This document shows positions 33,495 to 43,000 of a stretch of 64,000 nt of DNA, one piece after another; the stretch's first letter is position 1, and each line of letters opens with the position of its first letter. Source of the stretch: Platerodrilus igneus (taxonomy: Eukaryota; Arthropoda; Insecta; Coleoptera; Lycidae); contig JARFIW010000453.1 of NCBI GenBank assembly GCA_036346225.1, positions 5,642,001-5,706,000 on the forward strand, given 5' to 3'. The position numbers and the translations under genes are program-made. The notes under the pieces are model-generated. The model was not told the DNA's origin, searched no databases, and was given only the letters and a program-made list of their open reading frames with translations.

Positions 33495-33678
33495 ATTGCT
33501 TCGAGCGTACGCTTGCTTTTGCTGCTGCTTGCGGTGATAGCTTAACGTCTCTTTCGGTATATTATATTTTTACTGATGGAGTAAATACTTGATTTACCCA
33601 GCCGAACTTCTTCTATAGCTTTTCTAATGCTTCGTTACTGTATCCACTACTTCGTTTTCTTATGTAATTGCGAACCAT
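33495..33678 (-). pseudogene. psq-type helix-turn-helix segment upstream of the ATPase
   Basis: From the ATG at 33678 the frame begins MVRNYIRKRSSGYSNEALEK. It continues in shifted frames through a pipsqueak-type HTH (block VRLGKSSIYSISK, then IPKETLSYHRKQQQKQ) and runs without a stop in the final frame into the ATPase start at 33494. It is therefore either an N-terminal DNA-binding extension of the packaging ATPase or a separate small gene ending within it. psq-type HTHs bind GA-rich DNA in insect proteins. Two frame breaks lie near 33620 and 33560. Confidence 0.6.
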
Positions 33679-33700
33679 GCTAACCAATACTGTCGGGGAC

Positions 33701-33820
33701 ACTTTCACCCTATGGGGTAATTTCACCCTATGGAGGCAATTTCACCCTATGGGGGCAATTTCACTCTATGGGGCAATTTCACTCTTGGCAATTTCACTCT
33801 ATAGGGCAATTTCACCCTAT
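33701..33820. repeat. ~20-bp minisatellite, seven units
   Basis: Seven imperfect head-to-tail copies of a unit like gggcaatttcaccctat, lying exactly between the 5' end of the HTH/ATPase gene and the 3' end of the capsid gene. The open plus-strand frame across it is a by-product. Confidence 0.85.
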
Positions 33821-33966
33821 TCTGATGGAGGTAAATTCGCTCTAAAATAACTAGAACTTATGTACAGAGTGGGAGATGCTCACCATTCGACAAATAAAAG
33901 TAGACTAATTGAAACAAAATAATTCCTTGCTTTTATACAATTTTATTAAAAATATATACAAAATAT

Positions 33967-35290
33967 TTAATTGTGAATAAATCTATTAACAATTTCCGTA
34001 AACGGATTATATTCAAACATAGAGTCATGTATAATTAAAGCATAAGCCTTCATCGACGGTTCAAAATTTCTTGAAGCTTCTAATTCCATTCTTACATCAA
34101 CCGTCGCATCCTTGATGCTTTCAAATTGATGACGACAGTCGATTACAAAGACAGGTGAATTCCTTAAACCTGTTGTAGTCCATTAAACATTTATTTGACG
34201 ATTTGTTCGGGTAGTATTTTTCCATAAAAGATGCATAAGACAGGTACGCTGGCAAGTAGTCATTCTGCTCGAAATCCAAATTTAATCGACCTTGAGGGAA
34301 CATCTGAGAGTTTAAAAACACTTTGACATTGGTTATATTGGCATTCGTAAAGCTTGTAGCATTTTCTTCTTTCCTGTCGTACTTCCCATTTTGCAGCGCC
34401 AGTAATATCCACCGAGCCTTCTCTGTTTCGTTCGATACTTTAATTCTCCATACTTGCGACTTTGATTGTGTTAGAGACGGTAATTCATGTAGTTCCCATT
34501 TTCTGAATGCAACCATTATAGATGATTGATTTTGCATTTCCGAAAGCAGTGACGCCTTGGCGAAGTCACTTAATGTTATATGCGGACCTCCCATGAAATA
34601 CGTTGTATTTTGAACGTTACTGTATTTCCAATCGACTTGTAGCAATTTACGTCCGACTTGGATCTGATTAAAATCAGCTCTTGAGGCATGTTGACGATAG
34701 TTTTCTTGTAATCTTCAAAAACCCAAAATGGTTTTAGCGGTATAGCACAACTAAACCGTCCATCTTGGAATATGGTATCGGGCTTCCACCCGGTATGTGT
34801 AATAGATTTTGTTTCTGATTCTTCCATGGATACTAAACCTTTAATAGTTCTTGTAATTCCAGGGATTCGACAGACATCTATTATTTGATTATTACCCAAT
34901 TTGTATTGAATTTCCTCAAACAGAAAATATGGTGCATTTCTAGTAAATTCGTAAGCTTTAGGGTCTGGTTCTGCTGCTCTAATCGGGTCTCCAGTTGTTG
35001 ACGCTTCCTTAATGTTTCCGTAGGCTTATAGGTACCCTTTATAAATATAAAACTTTCATGAGGGTATGTGATGTTATCACTGCTCTGGATTTCAATTGAA
35101 ATTCGATCGTTGTTTTCTGCATTCAATGTAAAGGAAGATATGTATAATAATCTTCCTTTATTATGGTTTCGTCTAATTTATAACCTCCAAACACATCCAA
35201 TTTGGGCACGTCCTCATATTTAAGCCTTCCAAGTTTAACGTTTTCATCACCGTGGAGATCTAAGCTGCGTTTACTTCTGCCTCCCATCAT
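33967..35290 (-). pseudogene. Polinton major capsid protein (double jelly roll)
   Basis: The main shell protein. It starts at tandem ATGs at 35290 (MMGGRSKRSLDLHGDE) and ends at the TAA at 33967 (MFEYNPFTEIVNRF). Diagnostic blocks for Polinton DJR capsid proteins are CAIPLKPFWVFEDYKKTIV and MPQELILIRS (34899-34576), then GGPHITLSDF, MVAFRKWELHELPSLTQS, KARWILLALQNGK and NITNVKVFLNSQMFPQGRLN (34645-34121). The expected full length of about 440 aa fits the interval. Frame breaks lie near 35130, 34980, 34900, 34700, 34620 and 34145. The start overlaps the end of the small gene at 35271-35432. Confidence 0.9.
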
Positions 35291-35432
35291 TTATAACTTC
35301 TAACCCCAAAGATTTTAAGAAACGTATTTCTTCTGCTGTAAGTCTCTCGACAACTTGACGCTTTGACGTCGTAGCCACTACTAGTCGTCTGGGGGTGTTG
35401 TAGCGTGCTTTATATACAAAATCGATAGGCAT
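35271..35432 (-). CDS. small 53-aa Polinton protein
   Basis: A compact intact frame from an ATG (MPIDFVYKARYNTPRRLVVA) to a TAA, ending LRxLGLEVI-like before the stop. Its start overlaps the stop of the minor capsid gene (35435) and its 3' end overlaps the capsid ATG (35290). Small basic proteins of this form next to the capsid gene are recurrent in Polintons as I recall; its function is unknown. The tight overlap suggests one polycistronic or overlapping transcription unit. Confidence 0.6.
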   Translation of the reverse strand: MPIDFVYKARYNTPRRLVVATTSKRQVVERLTAEEIRFLKSLGLEVINDGRQK

Positions 35433-35434
35433 TT

Positions 35435-36166
35435 TCAACTACTTTTTATTTCCAGTCTCACACAAGTGTATGTTTCCGGGAAAAGTTTACCAATTCACCC
35501 AAATGATCGACTAGTCTGATTGTAATATTATCAATTTCTGTCACGCTCAGCGGATAATATATGACGTGGTTAGGTTCCTTTTCCAGATTATACCCGGGTG
35601 GTACAGATAGACTGAATTCGAATATGCTGTGCGTAAGAAAATTGTTTCTGAACGATCCGCTGGTGATATTGGTTTCCACAAAAATGTTTGAGACCGATAT
35701 TATGTTCACTTGCTGATTAGCGATATGTACGGTATCTGCAGTCAATTTGCGGTTGGTAAACCCCAAGATGCTTCCAATATTGTTTTACGGTTTGCCCCAA
35801 AATCAATCGGTATACTGCTTCGTATAGAACACTTTAATGTATTATTGTTGGCACTCAGTTTAAAATATTTTCAATGTTCTCGTTGATGTCCGGCTTCTGA
35901 CTGAACCATTTTTTGAAAACATCCTGTATATATGCATTTATTTCTTCTAATTCGTATGATCCAGGTTCAATGGTTATTCTGCGATGCTCTGAATCATTAA
36001 AGTATAATATGTTGTTTCCTGGATGTATGTTTTGCACAGTGTTACAAGTGTACAATCCCACTAGACCCAAAGCATATTCACCGTCCTGTTTCAATTTAAT
36101 TGGTGGGTAAATGGATCCTGTCGATATGACATTACCATACCCGAACACGCTCACTGTTTTAGCCAT
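35435..36166 (-). pseudogene. Polinton minor capsid (penton-like) protein
   Basis: Single-jelly-roll vertex protein. It starts at the ATG at 36166 (MAKTVSVFGYGN) and shows the family blocks YALGLVGLYTCNTVQNI, GNNILYFND and PGSYELEEINAYIQ (36166-35855). In another frame (35766-35458) it has SVPPGYNLEKEPNHVIYYPL and IDNITIRLVDHLGELVNF. It ends at a TGA at 35435 after a last frame break near 35475. Further breaks are near 35860 and 35770. It lies directly upstream of the major capsid gene, the usual Polinton order. Confidence 0.85.
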
Positions 36167-36530
36167 TGTCACTAAGAAACTTTAACACTAAATGTCCACA
36201 ATTGTACGTGTTGTAAGTCTGCTCCGGTACACTGTTGTAGTAAATTTTACAACCTCGAAAATATCTCTTTACTTCTATCGGCGGTCTCAAGTCTCCAAAC
36301 GAATCGTAGTAATACACGCTACTTCCGCGTTTTCGGTACCCCACCCAATGTGTACCCGAACCTTTGGTGGTATCCAAATTAATCACACCGATTCGTTGAC
36401 ACGCGGTCTAATCTTCTGTAACTGATCTCTAGAAAAGACGTTACGAAAATGAGGAATGTTAGATGCGTGTTTCCTTATATCTACATCGGTGAGAGCTCTT
36501 CGAGGTAACTTGCTTAGTTTTTTGATACTT
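36159..36530 (-). pseudogene. Polinton adenain-type cysteine protease
   Basis: Maturation protease related to adenovirus protease and Ulp1. The N-terminal segment (about 36521-36393, KLPRRALTDVDIRKHASNIP) ends in a frame break near 36392. The 36386-36159 segment holds the catalytic His (GSGTHWVGYR), the Asp/Asn region (VYYYDSFGDLRPP) and the catalytic Cys (YNTYNCGHLVLKFL). No ATG could be assigned. The 5' end overlaps the stop of the upstream gene at 36514, and the 3' end overlaps the start of the minor capsid gene. Confidence 0.9.
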
Positions 36531-36986
36531 TTTTACAAATACCGCGCCCCTGTTTGTATGGTTTCAAGAATAATGCTGTGCCTTTTTTGTATGGTTTTAG
36601 AAACATCCCATTTCCTTTTTTCCCAACGGTAATGGCTTCCATAGATCTGTTGTGTCGTTCGCTCTCCTTAAGCTGTTCGTTGGCTGTCTTGACATCACTT
36701 ACTGCTTTAGCTATCCCTGCAGCACCACCTGTTAGTGCTCCTAGGGCACTTAGTCCTGCAAATATAGGAATCAATGGTAGAAAACCTCCTTTCTGTGGAA
36801 CGGGTATAATACGTGGGACTCTAATTTTGCTTCTCCCACCGGCTCCTTTTATGATTTTTTTACCAATTAGAATACCAACGTCTAGTAGCTTTTTCAAGTT
36901 GTCGGAACCAACTCGGTCTATTGCGGATCGTATTTTCTTCAAAATCCACCTTTAAAACTTATTTTCTTCTTTAAACCCATACCCAT
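36514..36986 (-). pseudogene. pVI/pX-like basic and hydrophobic virion protein
   Basis: Starts at ATGs at 36986/36980 (MGMGLKKKISFKGG). After a break in a T-run near 36944 it continues as the 36942-36514 frame. Order of features: a basic helix (LKKIRSAIDRVGSDN, KKIIKGAGG), a Gly/Ala-rich hydrophobic segment (FAGLSALGALTGGAAGIA) and a tail with the repeated motif GMFLKPYKKG / ALFLKPYKQGRG. A hydrophobic-amphipathic segment plus a basic Gly-rich tail resembles adenovirus core/cement proteins pVI and pX. Homologous roles (membrane disruption, DNA condensation) are inferred from layout only. It lies between the PLA2-like and protease genes, which share a late-gene cluster. Confidence 0.6.
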
Positions 36987-37058
36987 TTTCTCTTCGCTTT
37001 CATAGCGTTTGTCACAAACCAAGCTGCGGCTTTTTCCCCAAACTTTGCGTTTTTAGAC

Positions 37059-37313
37059 TTAACTCTCCCCAGGCTTCTTTTCTAAAATTTTATCTGCTCG
37101 GTGTCTGGCTGGAAGATCGTCGGGGTACTTGGAGTATGCAATGTCGTGGTCTTTACACAATTTATCTAATTCGTTTATTCCAGGATCACCTCTTGCTAAG
37201 CGTTCATCCAACTTTGTACCAGGACCGCAGTACTGATAACCTGGAATATGCAGCTCAAACGGTAGCCTGTTTATAGCGCTGTTGATTAAACCCTCTCCAG
37301 AACAGATAATCAT
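37059..37313 (-). CDS. phospholipase A2-like protein (possibly frameshifted at its C-terminus)
   Basis: From the ATG at 37313 (MIICSGEGLIN) the frame encodes the PLA2-like signature: the calcium-loop-like YQYCGPGTKLDERLARGD and the His-Asp catalytic pair in LDKLCKDHDIAYSKY. The pattern is the one in parvovirus VP1 capsids and in many Polinton/adintovirus proteins. The presumed role is to breach the endosomal membrane during entry. After the stop at 37059 a related basic frame (KFGEKAAAWFVTNAMKAKRK) continues to about 36970, so the real protein is probably longer. A TATA box lies ~55 bp upstream at 37365-37373. Confidence 0.8.
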   Translation of the reverse strand: MIICSGEGLINSAINRLPFELHIPGYQYCGPGTKLDERLARGDPGINELDKLCKDHDIAYSKYPDDLPARHRADKILEKKPGES

Positions 37314-37364
37314 GTGTTTACTCAAAAATCTCAAACTATACTAAATAAATAAACAACAACGAGT

Positions 37365-37373
37365 CTATTTATA
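37365..37373 (-). promoter_or_regulatory. TATA box upstream of the PLA2-like gene
   Basis: TATAAATAG on the minus strand, about 50-60 bp ahead of the ATG at 37313, at the 3' edge of the 266-aa gene. It could start the transcript for the PLA2-to-capsid cluster. Confidence 0.45.
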
Positions 37374-37441
37374 CTTTTTCAAAAATTTACAATAACAATA
37401 CATTTACATCCACGTCTCTTGGACTGTCTTTTATACTCTTT

Positions 37442-38242
37442 CTAGTTATCACCATAACCAGAATCTTCAGATTCCGACAAATTTAAACGTCTAAACATTT
37501 CCACTAATGTTCTTGTACGCATCACATCTTGCACAAATATATCCGGAAAACATATAACCAGCTCCAATGCATTTAGTGCGCTCTGATTCAATTCGTTGTA
37601 GAATAAAATATTACCAATTCGAACTTCGCCTTCAATCAAGATTTTAATTCGTTTCTCTCCTTCAGTCATAGTATTAAACCCATCGCAATCATTTAAATTA
37701 GAATTAGCAACAAATCCTACTAATTCGCTGTATAATGCTGGGAAGTCACGACTTTCCAACTGTTTAAGTTGATACTCAAACAACTCTCGCATATGGAATA
37801 TTTTACGGCACTCCAATTCATTTATAACTATCGAGCTATCACCCATTATTATTTTTAACTGGAACGTTTCGTTCTCGGTTGATCCAGACACTGGTGACAG
37901 AGTGATAAAGAACGGACCTCCTAGTTGTATGTGTAGATCTTCCGTTTCGGGTGCACCATTTAATCGAGTGTTTAGCACGTCACGAGAAAATACGTTGATT
38001 TGAAATTCCACTTGAAAATTTGTAAATGCTAACCAATTTTCGTATGTCAATTCCAGAACATGACTGCTACAATATTTCTTGCTACACACCAATCGTAATA
38101 CGGGTTTTATTCTCTGGTTTATAACAAACCCAATTTCCACATTATGAGGGTGTTCACCCAATTCACTTAAACTATACGTAAACTTATTAATCAGATTTTC
38201 GGTATGCGAAACTTGTGCATCATTAACACCTGCAGACTCCAT
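37442..38242 (-). CDS. Polinton protein of unknown function (266 aa)
   Basis: An intact 266-codon frame from an ATG (MESAGVNDAQVSHTENLIN) to a stop, with an acidic C-terminus (LNLSESEDSGYGDN). It is mostly polar with alternating hydrophobic residues, suggesting a beta-rich globular fold. No catalytic motif, signal peptide or membrane segment is visible. It is in the early-type position next to the divergent promoter region and has its own TATA-like/TCAGT promoter at 38269-38302. I do not recognise the family. Position alone suggests a replication-related or regulatory protein. Confidence 0.6.
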   Translation of the reverse strand: MESAGVNDAQVSHTENLINKFTYSLSELGEHPHNVEIGFVINQRIKPVLRLVCSKKYCSSHVLELTYENWLAFTNFQVEFQINVFSRDVLNTRLNGAPETEDLHIQLGGPFFITLSPVSGSTENETFQLKIIMGDSSIVINELECRKIFHMRELFEYQLKQLESRDFPALYSELVGFVANSNLNDCDGFNTMTEGEKRIKILIEGEVRIGNILFYNELNQSALNALELVICFPDIFVQDVMRTRTLVEMFRRLNLSESEDSGYGDN

Positions 38243-38268
38243 TGCTTTGCACTGATTTCACCGAGATG

Positions 38269-38302
38269 ACTGAGAGGATGCTATGCAGCTCATCCTTTTA
38301 AA
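38269..38302 (-). promoter_or_regulatory. core promoter of the 266-aa gene
   Basis: The minus strand carries TTTAAAAG (38302-38295) and, 29 bp downstream, TCAGT (38273-38269), the arthropod initiator. The ATG at 38242 follows about 30 bp later. Spacing matches a canonical TATA-Inr promoter. Confidence 0.55.
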
Positions 38303-38455
38303 TGTTTCGAGGTTGTTGTTGCGCATGCGTAAATTGTACTCGGATAACTTAGAATGATAAATATTCGAATTATATTAACATTTTTTTTTTATTTATAAAT
38401 TTTAACCATAAAATACACATACAAAACTTTTACAATTATAATTTTTCTATATAGC

Positions 38456-38797
38456 TCAAAAGCATTCCATAAAGTCTCGCAATAAATTTAATTCTTCAAA
38501 TTTATCCAATAATTCATGGTAATTTATTTGATTCCGATCGAATTGGTCACAAACAGTCCATGCTTGTTGCAACTTTATCCACCTGGGGTCGTCATAACAT
38601 GATCCAACATCATCACCATAAATATAACCACGTTCGATATTAATCCTAGCATCACTCAAACTCCGCTGAAACATTACTATACCGTCTTTAATGGATATCA
38701 TTGTATCTACTTTTATGCTGTATTTTGTACTGAACATAGAGGAATCGTGCTCGTATTTTATACGATTTGAGCTGCCCTTGTTACCGAAATCACCCAA
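38456..38797 (-). CDS. Polinton small protein of unknown function (~113 aa)
   Basis: An open frame of 113 codons (IKYEHDSSMFSTKYSIKVD, SLSDARINIERGYIYGDD, FDRNQINYHELLDKFEEL). No ATG lies at the start of this frame, which opens at a TTG. A separate in-phase-like ATG at 38841 precedes a stop at ~38805, so the 5' end may be frameshifted. Acidic and helical, with no recognised domain. First minus-strand gene beside the divergent promoter. Confidence 0.45.
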   Translation of the reverse strand: MGDFGNKGSSNRIKYEHDSSMFSTKYSIKVDTMISIKDGIVMFQRSLSDARINIERGYIYGDDVGSCYDDPRWIKLQQAWTVCDQFDRNQINYHELLDKFEELNLLRDFMECF

Positions 38798-38850
38798 ACT
38801 TTCTAAGGTTTATTGTGAAAGGTGACCTTTGCCTTCTTCATTAATGTTTT

Positions 38851-38858
38851 CTTTTATA
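38851..38858 (-). promoter_or_regulatory. possible TATA box (minus strand)
   Basis: TATAAAAG on the minus strand 54 bp ahead of the 113-aa frame. It forms one side of a divergent promoter region whose plus-strand side drives polB. Confidence 0.35.
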
Positions 38859-38964
38859 AAAATTTCAGACTCGAAATGTCTGTAAACAATTAGAGTAGAA
38901 GTGAAAGTTAAAGTGATACATCCTATAATTATAGTTGTAGTGCGTAAGCAAGAAGCAAATTAAC

Positions 38965-39123
38965 TTTTACCGACGTGATTAGACTAGTTTGGAATGTTAC
39001 TCAAGGTTAAACGACGCTGGGTTTCTAATTTAAAAGTAATCTAGCTAATTGATTTTCACCGACGTTAATAGACTAGTTTGGAATGTTACTCAAGGTTAAA
39101 CGACGCTGGGTTTTAAAAGTAAA
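38965..39123. repeat. two direct copies (~73 bp) in the divergent promoter region
   Basis: Copies at 38965-39040 and 39053-39123 share 'agactagtttggaatgttac' and the following 'tcaaggttaaacgacgctgg' almost without change. They lie directly upstream of the polB TATA box, so they are candidate enhancer or replication-factor binding sites. Confidence 0.85.
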
Positions 39124-39135
39124 CTACCAACAGGG

Positions 39136-39170
39136 TATAAAAGCATGGTACGAGGCGATATAAATTCAGT
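39136..39170 (+). promoter_or_regulatory. polB core promoter (TATA + initiator)
   Basis: TATAAAAG at 39136-39143 and TCAGT at 39166-39170. The T of the TATA box lies 32 bp before the A of the initiator, the textbook insect arrangement. The polB ATG follows at 39239. Confidence 0.75.
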
Positions 39171-39671
39171 TTTTGTTTAGTCTTTGACTAGTTACAACTG
39201 TTAAAAGTCTTTGACCAGTTTTAATTTCTTTATAGAAAATGGCATCATTCGTGTGCAACGTCTGCGGGGTTGTCTTCTCGAGAACCAATAGCTTGAAGAG
39301 GCACCAGCTCCAACAACATGGATCGGTGCCTGAAACGAAAAGGGTTGTTTACCTGCGATGCATGCCCGGCATCCTTCTCACGGAAGGATAGCCTAAAACG
39401 GCACAAGGATACCAAGCATGGTGTAATGGTACCAGTTGCCGGGCCCTCCGGAATCAAACGTCCTGCCGCACCAACAGTTGAGGGACCTGCCCCCAAGAAG
39501 TCGCGGAGATGCGTGGAGTGCAATGTTGATGTAGCCAACTGGCAGCCCACCAGCGATCTAACGCGCACAAGACTAATACTAGCCGCGTCCTGGATGGCGG
39601 TGTGGAAGTAGTAGCGACCGCATTTAAAACTCGAATCGCTACATACAGAATTAAAAATGCTAATACTAGTG

Positions 39672-39719
39672 GTATGTATTTTTATAAGTATTTTGTGTTT
39701 GCTTAGTTTGTATTTTTAG
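39672..39719 (+). other. candidate 48-bp intron 1 in polB
   Basis: GTATGT donor and TATTTTTAG acceptor. Polymerase-family sequence is recognisable on both sides (…TYRIKNANTS-type upstream, LCEQKERFIALV downstream). The length is near the lower limit for insect introns. Confidence 0.55.
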
Positions 39720-39980
39720 GTCTATTGGATTTTCTATGCGAGCAGAAGGAGAGGTTCATAGCCTTAGTCGGGGAACAGCTGGCTATACACACCTCCCTCA
39801 AGGTGAACTTGAGGTATTTGGTGGTTACACCAAGATGGCTGGTAGAGGGTGTTGAAGATGTTAAATCCTTCAACACCCGAAATGTTGTGGTCACCTCCTC
39901 CAGTGACCTGGGAGCGGTCTACAACACCTTTGTGGAGAGGATGTCGGCTAAGTCGGACGAGTTCCAAGAACGAGATTCTG

Positions 39981-40026
39981 GTTAGTTTCTACAATTATTA
40001 ATTTTTTTCTAATTTTTAAATTTTAG
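39981..40026 (+). other. candidate 46-bp intron 2 in polB
   Basis: GTTAGT donor directly after FQERDSG coding sequence, and TTTTTAAATTTTAG acceptor directly before sequence encoding WTLKQVLYLEV. The unspliced frame hits a TAG at the donor, so removing this segment is needed for the known family junction. Confidence 0.65.
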
Positions 40027-43000
40027 GATGGACTCTGAAACAGGTGTTGTACTTGGAGGTAAATGTTAACAAGTACCAACCAATGCGGGTTCATCTTATA
40101 TCGAGCTCCCAAATGGATTCAGGACAAGTGTGCCATCATTAACATCCAGAATCAAGACAATGCATGTTTTGCCTGGTGTGTTGTGGCGGCGCTGAATCCA
40201 GGACATATTCATCCTGAACGGGTTAGTAGCTACCCGCATTACTCGACGGTACTCAACTTTGTCGACATTGAGTTCCCGATGCCTATAAAGGACATTCCCA
40301 GGTTTGAGGAGCAGAACGACATCAGCATCAACGTCTTTGGGGTAGAAGGCAAGTCCATCGTTGGACCGCTACATTTCACCGCTAATAAAAGGGTTCGGCA
40401 TGTGAACCTACTGTACATTCAGGATGGGTGCAAGTCCCACTACTGTTTGATCAAAGATTTGGGGAAGCTAGTGGGTAAGCAGCTATCTCGTGACCGCACC
40501 GTAAATGGATTTGCGATGGATGTCTTGTGTTTTTCCATCCGAAGACAAATTACACCAACACTCAACAAACGACTGCAACCATGTGGTGACAACCATGCCG
40601 AACCACTTCAATAACATTGTAGAGTTCACGAACATTCACAAACAAATGCGGGTACCGTTCGTGATTTATGCAGACTTCGAAAGTGTGTTGAAGCCTATTA
40701 GCTCTGCAGTTCCGGATCCCACCTCTTCCTTCACCAACAGCACACAACACCACGAACCCTTCAGTTTTCATACTATATCAAGTGTTCATACGATGACTCG
40801 TTTAACAAGTTTGAGCTGTACAGAGGACCTGAAGCCGCAAAAGTTTTATGGAAAAGATGAAAGAGGAAGCCCAACGATTGGGAAAAATTTTAAAACAAAC
40901 ACCCCATGCTTCCAATGGAACCCCTAGATGAGTTGTTGTTTTATATGGTTGAGGAGTGTGGCATCTGTAAGCAGCCTTTGGGAAATGAGAGGGTGAGGAT
41001 CACTGCCACCTCTCAGGGAGATTTCGCTTTGCCGCACACTCCCAATGCAACATTAAATACACGGTTCCAAAGTTTATCCGGTGGTGTTTCATAACCTAAG
41101 CGGTTATGATTCACATTTCATTGTGAAAGAGTTGGGATACGACAAAGAACGGGTTACTGTAATCCCGAATAATAAGGAGAGGTTTATATCGTTTACAAAA
41201 AACGTTAGATTGTATAAGGAAAACGACGATGAAACTGATGAATCTTTCATTACACTAAGATTTGTAGACTCCTTACGCTTCATGGCATCTAGCTTAAATA
41301 AACTAGCCTCCAACTTGAATGCTGAACAGTTTGTTGAACTAAAGAGCTGTTTCCCAATACCGAAGAGTTTGCTCTATTACATCGGAAGGGTGTGTTCCCG
41401 TACGACTACGTGAAAGATATTACCGTATTGGAAGAAAGGCTCTACCACCACAAAATGCTTTCTTCAACGGTCTAACCGCCACAGCGGTGTCGTATGCAGA
41501 TTATGAACACGCACAGAATGTATGGAGAACATTCAAAATCCGAACGCTTGGGGAATACAGCGATCTTTATTTGAAAACGGACGTTTTGTTACTAGCAGAC
41601 ATTTTCGAGAACTTCAGAGACGTCTGCACAAAAACCTATGATCTAGACCCATGCCAGTACGTGACTGCTCCTAGTTTGAGTTGGGATGCCATGTTAAAGC
41701 GCACTGGGGTGAAGCTCGAGTTGTTGACCGATGTCAGTATGCAACATTTTATCAAGAAAGGGATACGTGGTGGGTTAACCCAGTGCAGTAGTCGGTATGC
41801 TAAAGCCAACAATAAGTATATGGAAGACTACAACCCTGACGAGTCATCCAAGTACTTAACGTATCTGGATGCTAACAATTTATACGGATGGGCCATGTCC
41901 CAACATTTGCCCATTAGCGGCTTTAGATGGTTAAACACGGACCAGGTACATCGTATAAAACAAGAAATATTAAATATACCAAGCACGCACGAAAAGGGTA
42001 TATTTTGGAAGTTGACATACAGTATCCAGAACATCTTCACAACGATCACAATGACTTGCCTTTCTGCCCTGAATCGATGGTACCTCCAACACTGTTTTCG
42101 AAGACGCCTAAGTTACTCGCCACCCTTCTGGACAAAACAAAATACATTGTTCACTACCGCAACTTGCAGCAGGCTCTGCGTAACGGTCTGCAATTAACTG
42201 TTGTGCATCGCGTGTTGGAGTTTGATCAGTCGACGTGGTTAAAACCCTACATTGATCTCAACACGAATCTCCGTACCTCTGCCGCTAACGCGTTTGAAAA
42301 GATTTTTCAAACTTATGAACAATGCGGTTTTGGTAAAACAATGGAGAACGTGGACAAAAGGGTCGATGTCAAAATAGTCACGCGATGGGAACACGACGGG
42401 AAAAAGTTGTGCGCGAGTGGACTAATAGCTAAACCTAACTTTAACAGTTGTACCGTGTTGGGGAAAATCTGGCGATTATACAGATGGATCGTGTTAAAGT
42501 TAATTATAATAAACCGATCTATGCAGGATTGTCAATTTTAGATTTGTCAAAACTCTTATGTATGAGTTTCACTACAGTACCATGGTTCCTCTGTATGGTC
42601 CCAGATTGTCCCTGCTTTATACAGATACAGACTCTTAGTGTATAGTGTTGAGACGCCAGACTTGTACAGTGACATTAGCGCAAACATAATACATTTTGAC
42701 ACTAGTGATTACCCTCCAAACAATAAGTACAATATACCACTTATAAACAAAAGGTGTTGGGTAAGTTTAAGGATGAGTTTTGTGGGATTTGGTCTTGGAG
42801 TTCGTCGGCACCAGGGCCAAATCGTATTGCATAGTAAGTGAGAAAGACATTGTTAAAAGATTAAGGGTGTTAGTCGTAGTGTGGTGGCGGGGATTAGTGT
42901 AGATAGTTTTAAGGACATTGTACATAATAATTCTGGTGCCCTCATGAATACGATGGTATCAATCCGGAGTAAGAAACACCAACTTTATACACAGCTTATT

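Noticed and set aside
33668..33850. 60-codon plus-strand frame with repeats (FTLWGN/FHPMGAISLYG)
   Set aside because: It is the translation of the 20-bp minisatellite, not a gene.
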